This document shows positions 1-6,273 of a stretch of 8,511 nt of DNA, piece by piece. Numbering within the stretch: position 1 is the first letter of the stretch; the number at the start of each line of letters is the position of its first letter. This DNA comes from Chloroflexota bacterium (GTDB taxonomy: Bacteria > Chloroflexota > Anaerolineae > Anaerolineales > DRKV01). The notes beneath the pieces are model-generated. The model was not told where the DNA came from and searched no databases. It worked only from the letters and a program-made list of their open reading frames with translations. Position numbers and translations under genes: made by a program. Location of the stretch: the NCBI GenBank assembly GCA_011051635.1, contig DRKV01000301.1:1-8511 (forward strand), read 5' to 3'.

Positions 1-32
1 AACAGCCAGAAAACAACGTTGAGGCTAACCAT
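1..32 (-). CDS. 5' end of an unidentified gene downstream of murG (truncated by window edge)
   Basis: An ATG at 32-30 opens a frame that stays open to the left edge, reading MVSLNVVFWL. It overlaps the murG stop codon by 8 nt (ATGGTTAG). A Shine-Dalgarno-like AGGGAG (47-42 on the minus strand) sits 9 nt upstream, so initiation here is well supported and probably coupled to murG translation. The ten visible residues are hydrophobic and would fit the start of a membrane protein. They do not look like MurC, the usual next gene, whose N-terminus carries a GxGGxGM-type nucleotide-binding loop. A CvpA-type small membrane protein is one guess from the hydrophobic start, but ten residues cannot establish it. 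Confidence 0.6.
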   Translation of the reverse strand, partial: MVSLNVVFWL

Positions 33-1152
33 GGTGTTTTGCTCCCTGCCCGCGGGGGGGCTGAACGACTAAATGGCCGATATGTTCTGCTGCCTGGGGG
101 GTAGCCAGGGACCGCATGGCGCGGCGCATGTTCTTCAGTCTGTCTGTCGAACGCGCCAGCGATACAAGGGTGGGGAGGAGGTCGCTCTCCAAAGCGGCAT
201 CGGCCAGGACGAGCGCCGCGCCGCGTTGTTCCAGGTACTTGGCGTTGACCTGCTGGTAGCGCCAGGCGTGGGGATAAGGCACCAGCACCGCAGGCAGCCC
301 GAAGTAAGGGAATTCTCCGATGGAGGAAGCCCCGGCCCGGGAAAGCACCAGGTCGGCGGCGGCCAGGGCGGCTCCCATCTCCTCGCCGTGCAGGTAGGCG
401 TGCAGGTGGTAGCGTCCCAGCGCCTCCAGGGAGAGGGCGCGGACGGCCTCCTGCACCTCCGCCCAGTCGCGCTGCCCGGTGACGTGGATGATTTGCATCT
501 CGCGCAGGAGGGCGGGGAGGTGGCGCACCACCGCCCGATTGATGGAACGCGCTCCCAAACTGCCGCCGAACACCAGCAGGGTGGGACTGTCGTCCCGCAA
601 GTTGAAGCGGGCGCGGGCTTGCGGACGTTCCCAGCGGGTCAACTCAGGACGGATGGGGTAGCCCGTCACCGTGGCCGGAATGCGGCGGGGGAAGAAAGCC
701 CGCGAATCTTCCACCGTCAGGGCGATGTGGTCGGCGAAACGGGAGAGCGCTTTGAGCGCCAGCCCCGGCTCGATATCCGGCACGTAGAGCAGGAGACGGG
801 GGCGGGGACGCATCATGCGGGAGGCCAGGGCTACCGGCACGGCCACGTACCCGCCGGTGAAGAAGAGCGCATCGGGGCGAAAGCGCCTCAAAACGCGCCG
901 CGCCGCCAGGAGACCGCTCCCCAATTTGGCGAGGTTGCCGGGCAGGGAGCGCAGACCGACGCCGTGTACGCCCGCCGCCGGGACGCTCTCGAAGGGAACC
1001 CCGGCGCGCTCCACTAGGTCGGCTTCCATACCGCCCGCTCCGCCCACCCATAAAGTTTCCAGGTCAGGCATCTGTTTTCTGAGCGCGTGCAGGACGGCCA
1101 GGGCGGGATACACGCCGCCGCCGGTGCCTCCGGCGCAAATCAACAACCGCAT
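25..1152 (-). CDS. murG: MurG, lipid II-forming GlcNAc transferase (divergent active-site motifs)
   Basis: MurG transfers GlcNAc from UDP-GlcNAc to lipid I on the inner membrane face, giving lipid II. The protein has 375 residues, near the usual length, and a two-domain GT-B layout. Visible motifs are the first glycine loop GGTGGG at 8-13, TGGYVAVP at 99-106, the second-domain loop GGSLGA at 196-201, HVTGQ at 223-227, and the UDP-GlcNAc site region SRAGASSIGE at 271-280, followed by QQVNAK at 300-305. Two classical motifs are altered: the His after GGTGG is Gly13, and the usual HEQN...GLTN stretch reads YVPDIEPGLAL (123-133). The ATG is fixed by the N-terminal loop and by AAAAGGAG 10 nt upstream. 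The start lies 89 nt inside ftsW. The 3' end holds a run of seven C and overlaps the next gene's ATG. Identity is firm; the unusual residues may be a lineage trait. Confidence 0.95.
   Translation of the reverse strand: MRLLICAGGTGGGVYPALAVLHALRKQMPDLETLWVGGAGGMEADLVERAGVPFESVPAAGVHGVGLRSLPGNLAKLGSGLLAARRVLRRFRPDALFFTGGYVAVPVALASRMMRPRPRLLLYVPDIEPGLALKALSRFADHIALTVEDSRAFFPRRIPATVTGYPIRPELTRWERPQARARFNLRDDSPTLLVFGGSLGARSINRAVVRHLPALLREMQIIHVTGQRDWAEVQEAVRALSLEALGRYHLHAYLHGEEMGAALAAADLVLSRAGASSIGEFPYFGLPAVLVPYPHAWRYQQVNAKYLEQRGAALVLADAALESDLLPTLVSLARSTDRLKNMRRAMRSLATPQAAEHIGHLVVQPPRGQGAKHHG
42..47 (-). promoter_or_regulatory. Ribosome binding site for the gene after murG
   Basis: AGGGAG on the minus strand lies inside the last codons of murG, 9 nt before the ATG at 32-30. 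It is the main support for a real start there. Confidence 0.55.
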
Positions 1153-2311
1153 GGAGTTGCCGCTCCTTTTCCTGCCTGCTCAGTGCGGTTTGCCGGGCAA
1201 CGCTGCCCAGAATGCCCACACTGACCAGCGAGATGACCAGGTTAGAGCCGCCCGCACTGATGAAAGGCAGCGCGTTGCCCGCGAAGGGCATCAGGCCGAC
1301 CATGACGGCCATGTTTATCATCGCTTCCATCCCAATCCAGCCGCCCAGACTGGCCGCCAGCACCTGCCCCAGCATATCGGGGGCTTTGCGGGCAATCACC
1401 AGACTGCGCCACACCAGCAGCACGTAGAGCGCCACCACCAGCGCCGCGCCCAGCAGCCCGGTCTCCTCGCCAATCACGGCGAAGATGCTGTCCGTGGGGG
1501 GGACGGGCAGGCCGGTCAACTTGGTGGAGGATTCCCCGATGCCCACCCCGAACAACCCGCCGTTGGCGAAGGCTTCCAGCGAGCGCTGCACGTGGTAGGA
1601 GGAAGTCAGGGGGTCGCGCAGCCCCTCCACGTAGGTCTGGACGCGCAGCCGCCCCGTGGGGCTGAGAGCCACCAGCAAAGCGCCCACCAGGGCCGCCCCG
1701 CTCAACAGCGCCAGGATGCGCCGCCAGTCGCCGCCCGCCAGGAAGTAGAGCAGGCCGCCCAGCATCAGGATGGTCGTCGCGGCGCTCAAATCGGGCTGGA
1801 GGAAAATCAGCCCCCCCACCAGCCCCAGGATGGCGCCCAGGGGCACCAACCCGAAGTTCCAGTCGTTGATGTGCTCCCGGTGCGTATCCAGCCAGGCGGC
1901 CAGATACAGGATGATGACCAGTTTCGCCAGTTCCGAGGGCTGCACCGAACCGCCCAGCAGGTTGCGGGTCGCTCCCAGGCGCAGTTCGCCCCGCACCAGC
2001 ACCAGCAGCAAGGCGATTACCGTCCCGCCCATCGCCAGAATGGAAAGGCGCTTCCACCAATGGTAATCCATGCGGAAGGCGACCAGCGCGGCGGTCAGGC
2101 CGAGACCCAGCCACATCACCTGCCGCCGAAAGATGCGGGTCGGCGAACCGTAGATTTGGAGCGAGAAATCCCAACTGGCGGAGTACACCATCACCAGCCC
2201 GAAGACCAGCAAGGTGGCGACCACCAGCGTCAGGGGCAGGTCAATCTGCTCCAGCCACGCCCCGGGGCGGCGCGCTCTGGCGGTAGCGGTCACGCGAGTG
2301 CCTGTACCCAT
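1064..2311 (-). CDS. ftsW: FtsW, SEDS-family septal peptidoglycan polymerase
   Basis: FtsW polymerises lipid II into glycan strands at the septum, working with a class B PBP, here the FtsI encoded upstream. The protein has 415 residues with about ten hydrophobic segments starting near residue 25. SEDS hallmarks are GGSVQPSELAK (120-130), LQPDLSAATT (171-180), GVGIGES (255-261), the extracellular-loop motif PPTDSIFAVIGEE (271-283), whose Asp274 matches the Asp reported as essential in RodA and FtsW, and LPFISAGGSN (348-357). The last motif has Ala where Tyr is usual. Its place between murD and murG favours FtsW over RodA. ATG 2311-2309 overlaps the murD stop by 22 nt; GAGGAG lies about 13 nt upstream, a rather long spacing. 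The cytoplasmic tail from about residue 380 is Arg-rich (RRRHRRRR at 393-400) and is encoded by DNA that also encodes the start of MurG in another frame. Confidence 0.94.
   Translation of the reverse strand: MGTGTRVTATARARRPGAWLEQIDLPLTLVVATLLVFGLVMVYSASWDFSLQIYGSPTRIFRRQVMWLGLGLTAALVAFRMDYHWWKRLSILAMGGTVIALLLVLVRGELRLGATRNLLGGSVQPSELAKLVIILYLAAWLDTHREHINDWNFGLVPLGAILGLVGGLIFLQPDLSAATTILMLGGLLYFLAGGDWRRILALLSGAALVGALLVALSPTGRLRVQTYVEGLRDPLTSSYHVQRSLEAFANGGLFGVGIGESSTKLTGLPVPPTDSIFAVIGEETGLLGAALVVALYVLLVWRSLVIARKAPDMLGQVLAASLGGWIGMEAMINMAVMVGLMPFAGNALPFISAGGSNLVISLVSVGILGSVARQTALSRQEKERQLHAVVDLRRRHRRRRVSRPGRPARAQKTDA
1163..1170 (-). promoter_or_regulatory. Ribosome binding site of murG inside ftsW
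   Basis: AAAAGGAG on the minus strand, 10 nt before the murG ATG at 1152-1150. It lies within ftsW and fixes the murG start deep inside the upstream gene. Confidence 0.75.
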
Positions 2312-3666
2312 GCCCGAAACTTCTCTCCTCGTTCTGCAAAATCGCGAAATTCGTCGAAACTGGTGCCGCCCGGCGAGAGCAGCACCACGTCGCCCGCTTC
2401 GGCGACGGCGGCGGCCTGTTCCACGGCCTCGTGCAGCCTCTCGCAGCGGTGCAGCGTGTAGGGGCGTTCTCCGCCGCGGCCCACGGCGCGGGCAATCAGG
2501 TCGGCGGCCTCCCCGAAGACAATCAGGTGGTCAACCCGCTGGCGCACCAGGGCGGCGAAATCGTCCCAGGGCAGTTTCTTGTCCCGCCCGCCGGCCAGGA
2601 GTACCAGCGGCTCGTCGAAAGAGCGGATGGCGGCCATAGCCCGCTCCGGGGCGGTGGCAATCGAGTCGTTGTACCAGGCCACCCCCCGCCAGGTACGCAC
2701 CAGTTCCAGCCGGTGGGGGACTCCGGTGAAGTTTTCGATACCCGCCCGCACCGCCTCAGGGGGGAGACCGGCGGCCAGGGCGATGGCCGCGGCGGCCAGA
2801 CAGTTATCCAGGTTGTGCCGCCCGCGCAGGCGGATGAGACTTTGAGGCAGCAGCCGCCTTTGGGAACCCTCCGCTCCCTGAAAAGTCAGCCACCCCTCGG
2901 GACTCAGCCAGGTTCCCGCCTCCCCTTGGGGGGGCTGCCGTTCCCCAAAGGTCAGCAGCCGCCCGCGGGTGTGTCCCGCCAAACCCCGCGAGCCGGGTTC
3001 CTCCCGATTGAGGACGGCAACATCCTGCGGGGTCTGGAAATCCAGAATGCGGGCTTTCGCCGCCGTGTAGGCCTCCATCGTGCCGTGCCGGTCGAGGTGA
3101 TTGGGGGTCACGTTGAGCACTGCGGCCACCTGCGGGGAGCGGGTCATCACCTCCAGTTGAAAACTGGAAAGTTCCACCACCGCCAGGTCGCCGGGCTGCA
3201 TGGCTTCCATATCGGCGATGAGGGGGTTGCCGATGTTGCCGCCCACCCAGACGCGTCCCGTTTGCCAGCCCGCCCGCCCCATGCGCCCCACCAGGGTCGT
3301 GGTGGTGGTCTTGCCCGCCGAGCCGGTGATGCCGACCACCTTGCAGGGAGCGGCCTCCAGGAAGATTTGCGAGTCGTTGCTCAGCGGGATGCCCCGCCGC
3401 ACGGCTTCCTGCACCAGGGGCAGGTCGAGGGGCACGCCCCCGGAGGGACACACCAGGTCGCAGTCATCCAGCAGAGCGAGAGGGTGGCCGCCGGTCTCCC
3501 AGCGGAGGGGGAGTTCCGCGAGAGCCCGTCGTGCCGCCTCCAGGGCTTCCGGCGGGCGCCGGTCGTTGAGCGTGACCCGCGCTCCCTGCCGGGAGAGGTA
3601 ACGCGCCAGCGCTTGCCCCTGCCTCCCCGCGCCGATGATGAGGACGTTCCTGTTTGCGTAGGTCAT
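2290..3666 (-). CDS. murD: MurD, UDP-N-acetylmuramoyl-alanine:glutamate ligase
   Basis: This cytoplasmic ATP-dependent ligase adds glutamate to UDP-MurNAc-L-Ala. The protein has 458 residues, typical length, in three domains: an N-terminal Rossmann-like part with IGAGRQG (11-17), a central ATPase domain (about 106-310), and a C-terminal domain. Motifs are the P-loop GITGSAGKTTTT (112-123, Lys119), GGNIGNP (142-148), ELSSFQLE (165-172), NHLDRHG (189-195), Lys204 in AAKARI (expected carbamylated Lys), RGRHNLDN (281-288), and LSPGGTSFDEF with FAERG (430-447). The motif usually read as NDSKATN is NDSIATAPE here (333-341), so the Lys that contacts the glutamate in E. coli MurD is Ile336. The N-terminal domain has LSNDSQIF where an acidic GE-type motif is common. 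The start shares ATGA with the mraY stop and has no clear ribosome binding site, suggesting coupled translation. Which glutamate enantiomer it uses cannot be read from the sequence. Confidence 0.94.
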   Translation of the reverse strand: MTYANRNVLIIGAGRQGQALARYLSRQGARVTLNDRRPPEALEAARRALAELPLRWETGGHPLALLDDCDLVCPSGGVPLDLPLVQEAVRRGIPLSNDSQIFLEAAPCKVVGITGSAGKTTTTTLVGRMGRAGWQTGRVWVGGNIGNPLIADMEAMQPGDLAVVELSSFQLEVMTRSPQVAAVLNVTPNHLDRHGTMEAYTAAKARILDFQTPQDVAVLNREEPGSRGLAGHTRGRLLTFGERQPPQGEAGTWLSPEGWLTFQGAEGSQRRLLPQSLIRLRGRHNLDNCLAAAAIALAAGLPPEAVRAGIENFTGVPHRLELVRTWRGVAWYNDSIATAPERAMAAIRSFDEPLVLLAGGRDKKLPWDDFAALVRQRVDHLIVFGEAADLIARAVGRGGERPYTLHRCERLHEAVEQAAAVAEAGDVVLLSPGGTSFDEFRDFAERGEKFRAWVQALA

Positions 3667-4670
3667 ACTACCGCCAGAGCGAACCCCAGCATGGCCGCCA
3701 GGAGACTGATGAGCCAGAAGCGTTGTACCACCTGCGTTTCGCTCCAGCCGGAGAGTTCAAAATGGTGGTGCAACGGGGCCATCTTGAAGATGCGCTTGCC
3801 CTCGCCGGTGCGCCAGCGGGTGTACTTGAAATACGAGGTCTGCAAGATGACGCTCAGCGTAGTCGCTAGGGGGATGACGGCAATCACAGGCAGGAGCGCC
3901 CATTGCCCGCTCATCAGGGCGACCACGGCCAGGGTCGCTCCCAGCGCCAGCGAGCCGGTATCGCCCATGAAAAGTTGGGCGGGATGGACGTTGAACCACA
4001 AAAAGCCGAACAGCGCCCCGGTCAACGTGAAGCAGAAGCGCGCCAGGAAGATTTGCCCTTGCAGGATGGCGATGGCGCCGTAGGTGGCGAAGGCGGTGGC
4101 GGAAATCAGCCCGGCCAGCCCGTCCAGCCCGTCGGTCAGGTTGACGGCGTTGGAGGTGCCCACAATCAGGAAGAGCGCCGTCGGCAGGTACCACGCGCCG
4201 AGTTCTACCTCGCCCTTGACCGCCGGAAGGAAGAGTTCGGGCACGTCCAGGACGTTGTGCAGGCCGAAAGCAATCACCCCGGCGAGGAGCAGTTGGAGGG
4301 CGAATTTGGTGCGGGCGCGCATCCCGGCTACCCGGCGCTTGCCGCGGATGCCCTCCCAATCGTCTATCGAGCCGAGCACGCCGTAAGTCAGCAGGGTGAG
4401 GACGGGCATGTACACCGAGAGACCGAGTACCTTCAGCCCCAGCAGGGAAGCGGCGTTCAGGAGGGTGGTAATCAGTGCCACCGGCAGGATGATGAGCCAG
4501 CCGCCCATCGTGGGGGTTCCCAGTTTTTCAAAGTGCCGCTGCGGGCCTTCGACGCGGATGAGTTTGCCAATTTTGAAATGGCGCAGCACCCGCAGCATGG
4601 GTTCGCCCCAGATGACGGTCAGCATGAAACTGAAGGCGCCCAGCGCCAGGGCCATGGATGTCTGGGTCAC
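3663..4670 (-). CDS. mraY: MraY, phospho-MurNAc-pentapeptide transferase
   Basis: MraY transfers phospho-MurNAc-pentapeptide from UDP to undecaprenyl phosphate, forming lipid I. It is an integral membrane protein of the polyprenyl-phosphate sugar-1-phosphate transferase family. The protein has 335 residues with about nine to ten hydrophobic segments. Key motifs are KLGTPTMGG (49-57), SIDDWEG with the acidic pair Asp103/Asp104, NAVNLTDGLDGLAG (174-187), FMGDTGSLALG with Asp237 (234-244), and PLHHHFELSGWSE with the His triplet at 301-303. All the expected catalytic Asp and His residues are present. The start is GTG at 4670-4668, overlapping the murF stop as GTGA, with GGAGG 7 nt upstream. An internal ATG at codon 6 (4655-4653) is less likely because it loses that spacing. 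The stop overlaps the murD ATG by 4 nt. Confidence 0.96.
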   Translation of the reverse strand: MTQTSMALALGAFSFMLTVIWGEPMLRVLRHFKIGKLIRVEGPQRHFEKLGTPTMGGWLIILPVALITTLLNAASLLGLKVLGLSVYMPVLTLLTYGVLGSIDDWEGIRGKRRVAGMRARTKFALQLLLAGVIAFGLHNVLDVPELFLPAVKGEVELGAWYLPTALFLIVGTSNAVNLTDGLDGLAGLISATAFATYGAIAILQGQIFLARFCFTLTGALFGFLWFNVHPAQLFMGDTGSLALGATLAVVALMSGQWALLPVIAVIPLATTLSVILQTSYFKYTRWRTGEGKRIFKMAPLHHHFELSGWSETQVVQRFWLISLLAAMLGFALAVV

Positions 4671-6085
4671 TCGGCGGCCTCCAGGGCGCTGACAATCGTT
4701 TCCATGTGCATACTGCGCGAGCCTTTCACCAGGACGACGTCGTTTTCGGTAAGCCGGTCGCGCAGGAGGGCGATGGCTTCCTCCGTATCTTCCACCTCAG
4801 CGATGCGGCGGCGGGGCATACCCGCCGAGCGGGCCGCGCTGGCGATGATGTGGGCGCGGGGCCCGACGGTAATCAGTTCATCGGCGGCCTGCGCCGCCCG
4901 CACGCCGACCATTTCGTGTCCCTGGCGTTCGTAGGGGCCGAGTTCGAGCATGTCTCCCAGCACGGCGATTTTGTGTCCTTCCAGTTCTTCCAGCAGGTTG
5001 AGCGCCGCCAGGGTGGAGGCCGGCGAGGCGTTGTAGGTATCGTCCAGCAGGAGCGCGCCGGAGGCCGAGCGCACGGCCACCAGGCGCAATTGGGCATGTC
5101 CGCCGCGCAGGCCGCGCACGATTTCCTCCCAACTCAGCCCTTCGGCCAGCCCGACGGCTGCGGCGCGCAGGGCGGTGTGGACGGAGTGCCGCCCAATCAT
5201 GGGGACGCGCAGGTAGAGCGTATCGTGTTTGTAGTGCAGCCGGAAGCGCACGCCTTCCAGCCCCAGCCCTTCGATGTGGTCGGCCCACAGGTCGGCCTCG
5301 GGGGTCAGGCCGTAGGTGAAGACATGGGCCTGGGTGCGCTCCGCCATTCTGCGCACCCAGGGGTCGTCCTGGTTGAGGATGGCGATGCCGTCGGCGGGCA
5401 GGGATTGTACCAGTTCCGATTTGCCCTCGAAGATAGCCTCCTGCGAGCCGGCGCGCTCGGCGTGGACGGTTCCGATGTTGGTCACCACGCCGATGTGGGG
5501 TTTGGCAATCTCGCACAGGAAAGCAATCTCGCCGGGGACGTAGAAGCCCATTTCCAGGACGGCGCGCTGATGGCCTTCGCTCAGGCGCAGGAGAGTGAGC
5601 GGCAGGCCAATCTCGTTGTTGAAGTTGCCTTCGTTTTTCAAGGTGCGATACCGTTCGGAGAGCACGCCGGCGGTGACTTCTTTGGTGGTGGATTTGCCCA
5701 CGCTCCCCGTGATGCCCACTACCTTGATGTGTTTCATCCGTTCCCGCCAAAAGCGGGCGGTTTGCTGCAAAGCCCGGACGGTGTTCTCCACCCGCAGGCA
5801 GTAGGGTGGAGAGAATTCTTTGCCCTCCTGCATCCAATCGGGCTTGCGCAAATCAACCACGGGCAAACCGGAGACATCGCGCTCCACGAGAGCGTAGGAT
5901 GCGCCCCGCTGAAAAGCATCTGCGACGTACTCATGCCCGTCCGTGCGGCTCCCCGGAATGGCGATGAACAGACTGCCCGGTATAGCCCGGCGGGAGTCAA
6001 TCACGGCATCGGTTATCGGGCGGCGTCTGGCCTGCGGTGGGGAGTCTCCGCTGAGCGCTTCGAAGAGGTCGGCAAGGGTGAGCAT
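4667..6085 (-). CDS. murF: MurF, UDP-MurNAc-tripeptide:D-Ala-D-Ala ligase
   Basis: MurF joins D-Ala-D-Ala to UDP-MurNAc-tripeptide with ATP, the last cytoplasmic step of precursor synthesis. From ATG 6085-6083 the protein has 472 residues. An N-terminal domain (about 1-115) carries DSRRAIPGSLFIAIPG (30-45). The ATPase domain has the P-loop GITGSVGKSTTKE (124-136, Lys131), GNFNNEIGLP (153-162), NIGTVHAE (203-210), and Lys222 in GKSEL. The C-terminal domain has DDTYNASPAS (348-357), LGDMLELG (376-383) and VKGSRSMHME (453-462). The start was chosen because MLTLADLFEAL is the usual MurF N-terminus. The same frame stays open upstream for 64 more codons through two tandem arrays to a GTG at 6277, so a gene caller may annotate 536 residues with a repeat-derived leader. 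No Shine-Dalgarno precedes the ATG; the bases before it are pyrimidine-rich. The upstream neighbour is ftsI rather than the expected murE. Confidence 0.94.
   Translation of the reverse strand: MLTLADLFEALSGDSPPQARRRPITDAVIDSRRAIPGSLFIAIPGSRTDGHEYVADAFQRGASYALVERDVSGLPVVDLRKPDWMQEGKEFSPPYCLRVENTVRALQQTARFWRERMKHIKVVGITGSVGKSTTKEVTAGVLSERYRTLKNEGNFNNEIGLPLTLLRLSEGHQRAVLEMGFYVPGEIAFLCEIAKPHIGVVTNIGTVHAERAGSQEAIFEGKSELVQSLPADGIAILNQDDPWVRRMAERTQAHVFTYGLTPEADLWADHIEGLGLEGVRFRLHYKHDTLYLRVPMIGRHSVHTALRAAAVGLAEGLSWEEIVRGLRGGHAQLRLVAVRSASGALLLDDTYNASPASTLAALNLLEELEGHKIAVLGDMLELGPYERQGHEMVGVRAAQAADELITVGPRAHIIASAARSAGMPRRRIAEVEDTEEAIALLRDRLTENDVVLVKGSRSMHMETIVSALEAAE
4678..4682 (-). promoter_or_regulatory. 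Ribosome binding site of mraY
   Basis: GGAGG on the minus strand, inside the end of murF, 7 nt before the GTG at 4670-4668. It supports the GTG rather than the ATG five codons later as the mraY start. Confidence 0.7.
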
Positions 6086-6093
6086 GGAGGGGC

Positions 6094-6173
6094 GAAAGTG
6101 GGGAAGTTTGCAAGTGGGAAAGTACGAAAGTTTGCAAGTACGAAAGTTTGCAAGTACGAAGGTTTGCGAGGGA
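6094..6173. repeat. Octamer tandem array upstream of murF
   Basis: About ten 8-bp units lie end to end from 6094. On the plus strand they read gaaagtgg, ggaagttt, gcaagtgg, gaaagtac, gaaagttt, gcaagtac, gaaagttt, gcaagtac, gaaggttt, gcgaggga. The core of the array is two identical 16-bp copies at 6125-6140 and 6141-6156, with a degraded third copy after them. The array ends 8 nt before the murF start codon. On the coding strand the unit is NNACTTKC, so the leader of murF is pyrimidine-rich and lacks a Shine-Dalgarno. Confidence 0.9.
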
Positions 6174-6199
6174 GTGACGGGGTGAGTGGGGGGGACGCC

Positions 6200-6262
6200 G
6201 TACCCTGTACGTTGTACCCTGTACGCTGTACGCTGTACGTTGTACGCCGCACCTCGCACGTC
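6200..6262. repeat. Heptamer tandem array just after the ftsI stop
   Basis: Nine 7-bp units run end to end from 6200. On the plus strand they read gtaccct, gtacgtt, gtaccct, gtacgct, gtacgct, gtacgtt, gtacgcc, gcacctc, gcacgtc. The first seven keep the palindrome GTAC and vary only at the last three positions; the last two, nearest ftsI, have decayed to GCAC. The array begins 11 nt after the ftsI stop codon. A 26-nt G-rich spacer (6174-6199, including seven G at 6188-6194) separates it from the octamer array. No U-tract follows, so it does not look like a classical terminator. Confidence 0.9.
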
Positions 6263-6273
6263 TCCCGCAACTC

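Noticed and set aside
54..60. Run of seven C near the 3' end of murG as a phase-variable tract
   Set aside because: Seven bases in a GC-rich genome is unremarkable, and a slip would change only the last few residues of MurG.
348..357. Possible defect in FtsW from ISAGGSN instead of the usual ISYGGSS (protein residues 351-357)
   Set aside because: The residue varies among SEDS proteins and all other hallmark motifs, including Asp274, are intact. The coordinates given here are protein residues; in DNA this is about 1241-1261.
6094..6262. CRISPR array
   Set aside because: The units are only 7 or 8 bp and directly adjacent, with no spacers, no 25-37 bp repeat and no cas genes.
6200..6262. Transcription terminator between ftsI and murF
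   Set aside because: GTAC units can pair with each other, but there is no single stable GC stem followed by a U-tract on the coding strand.
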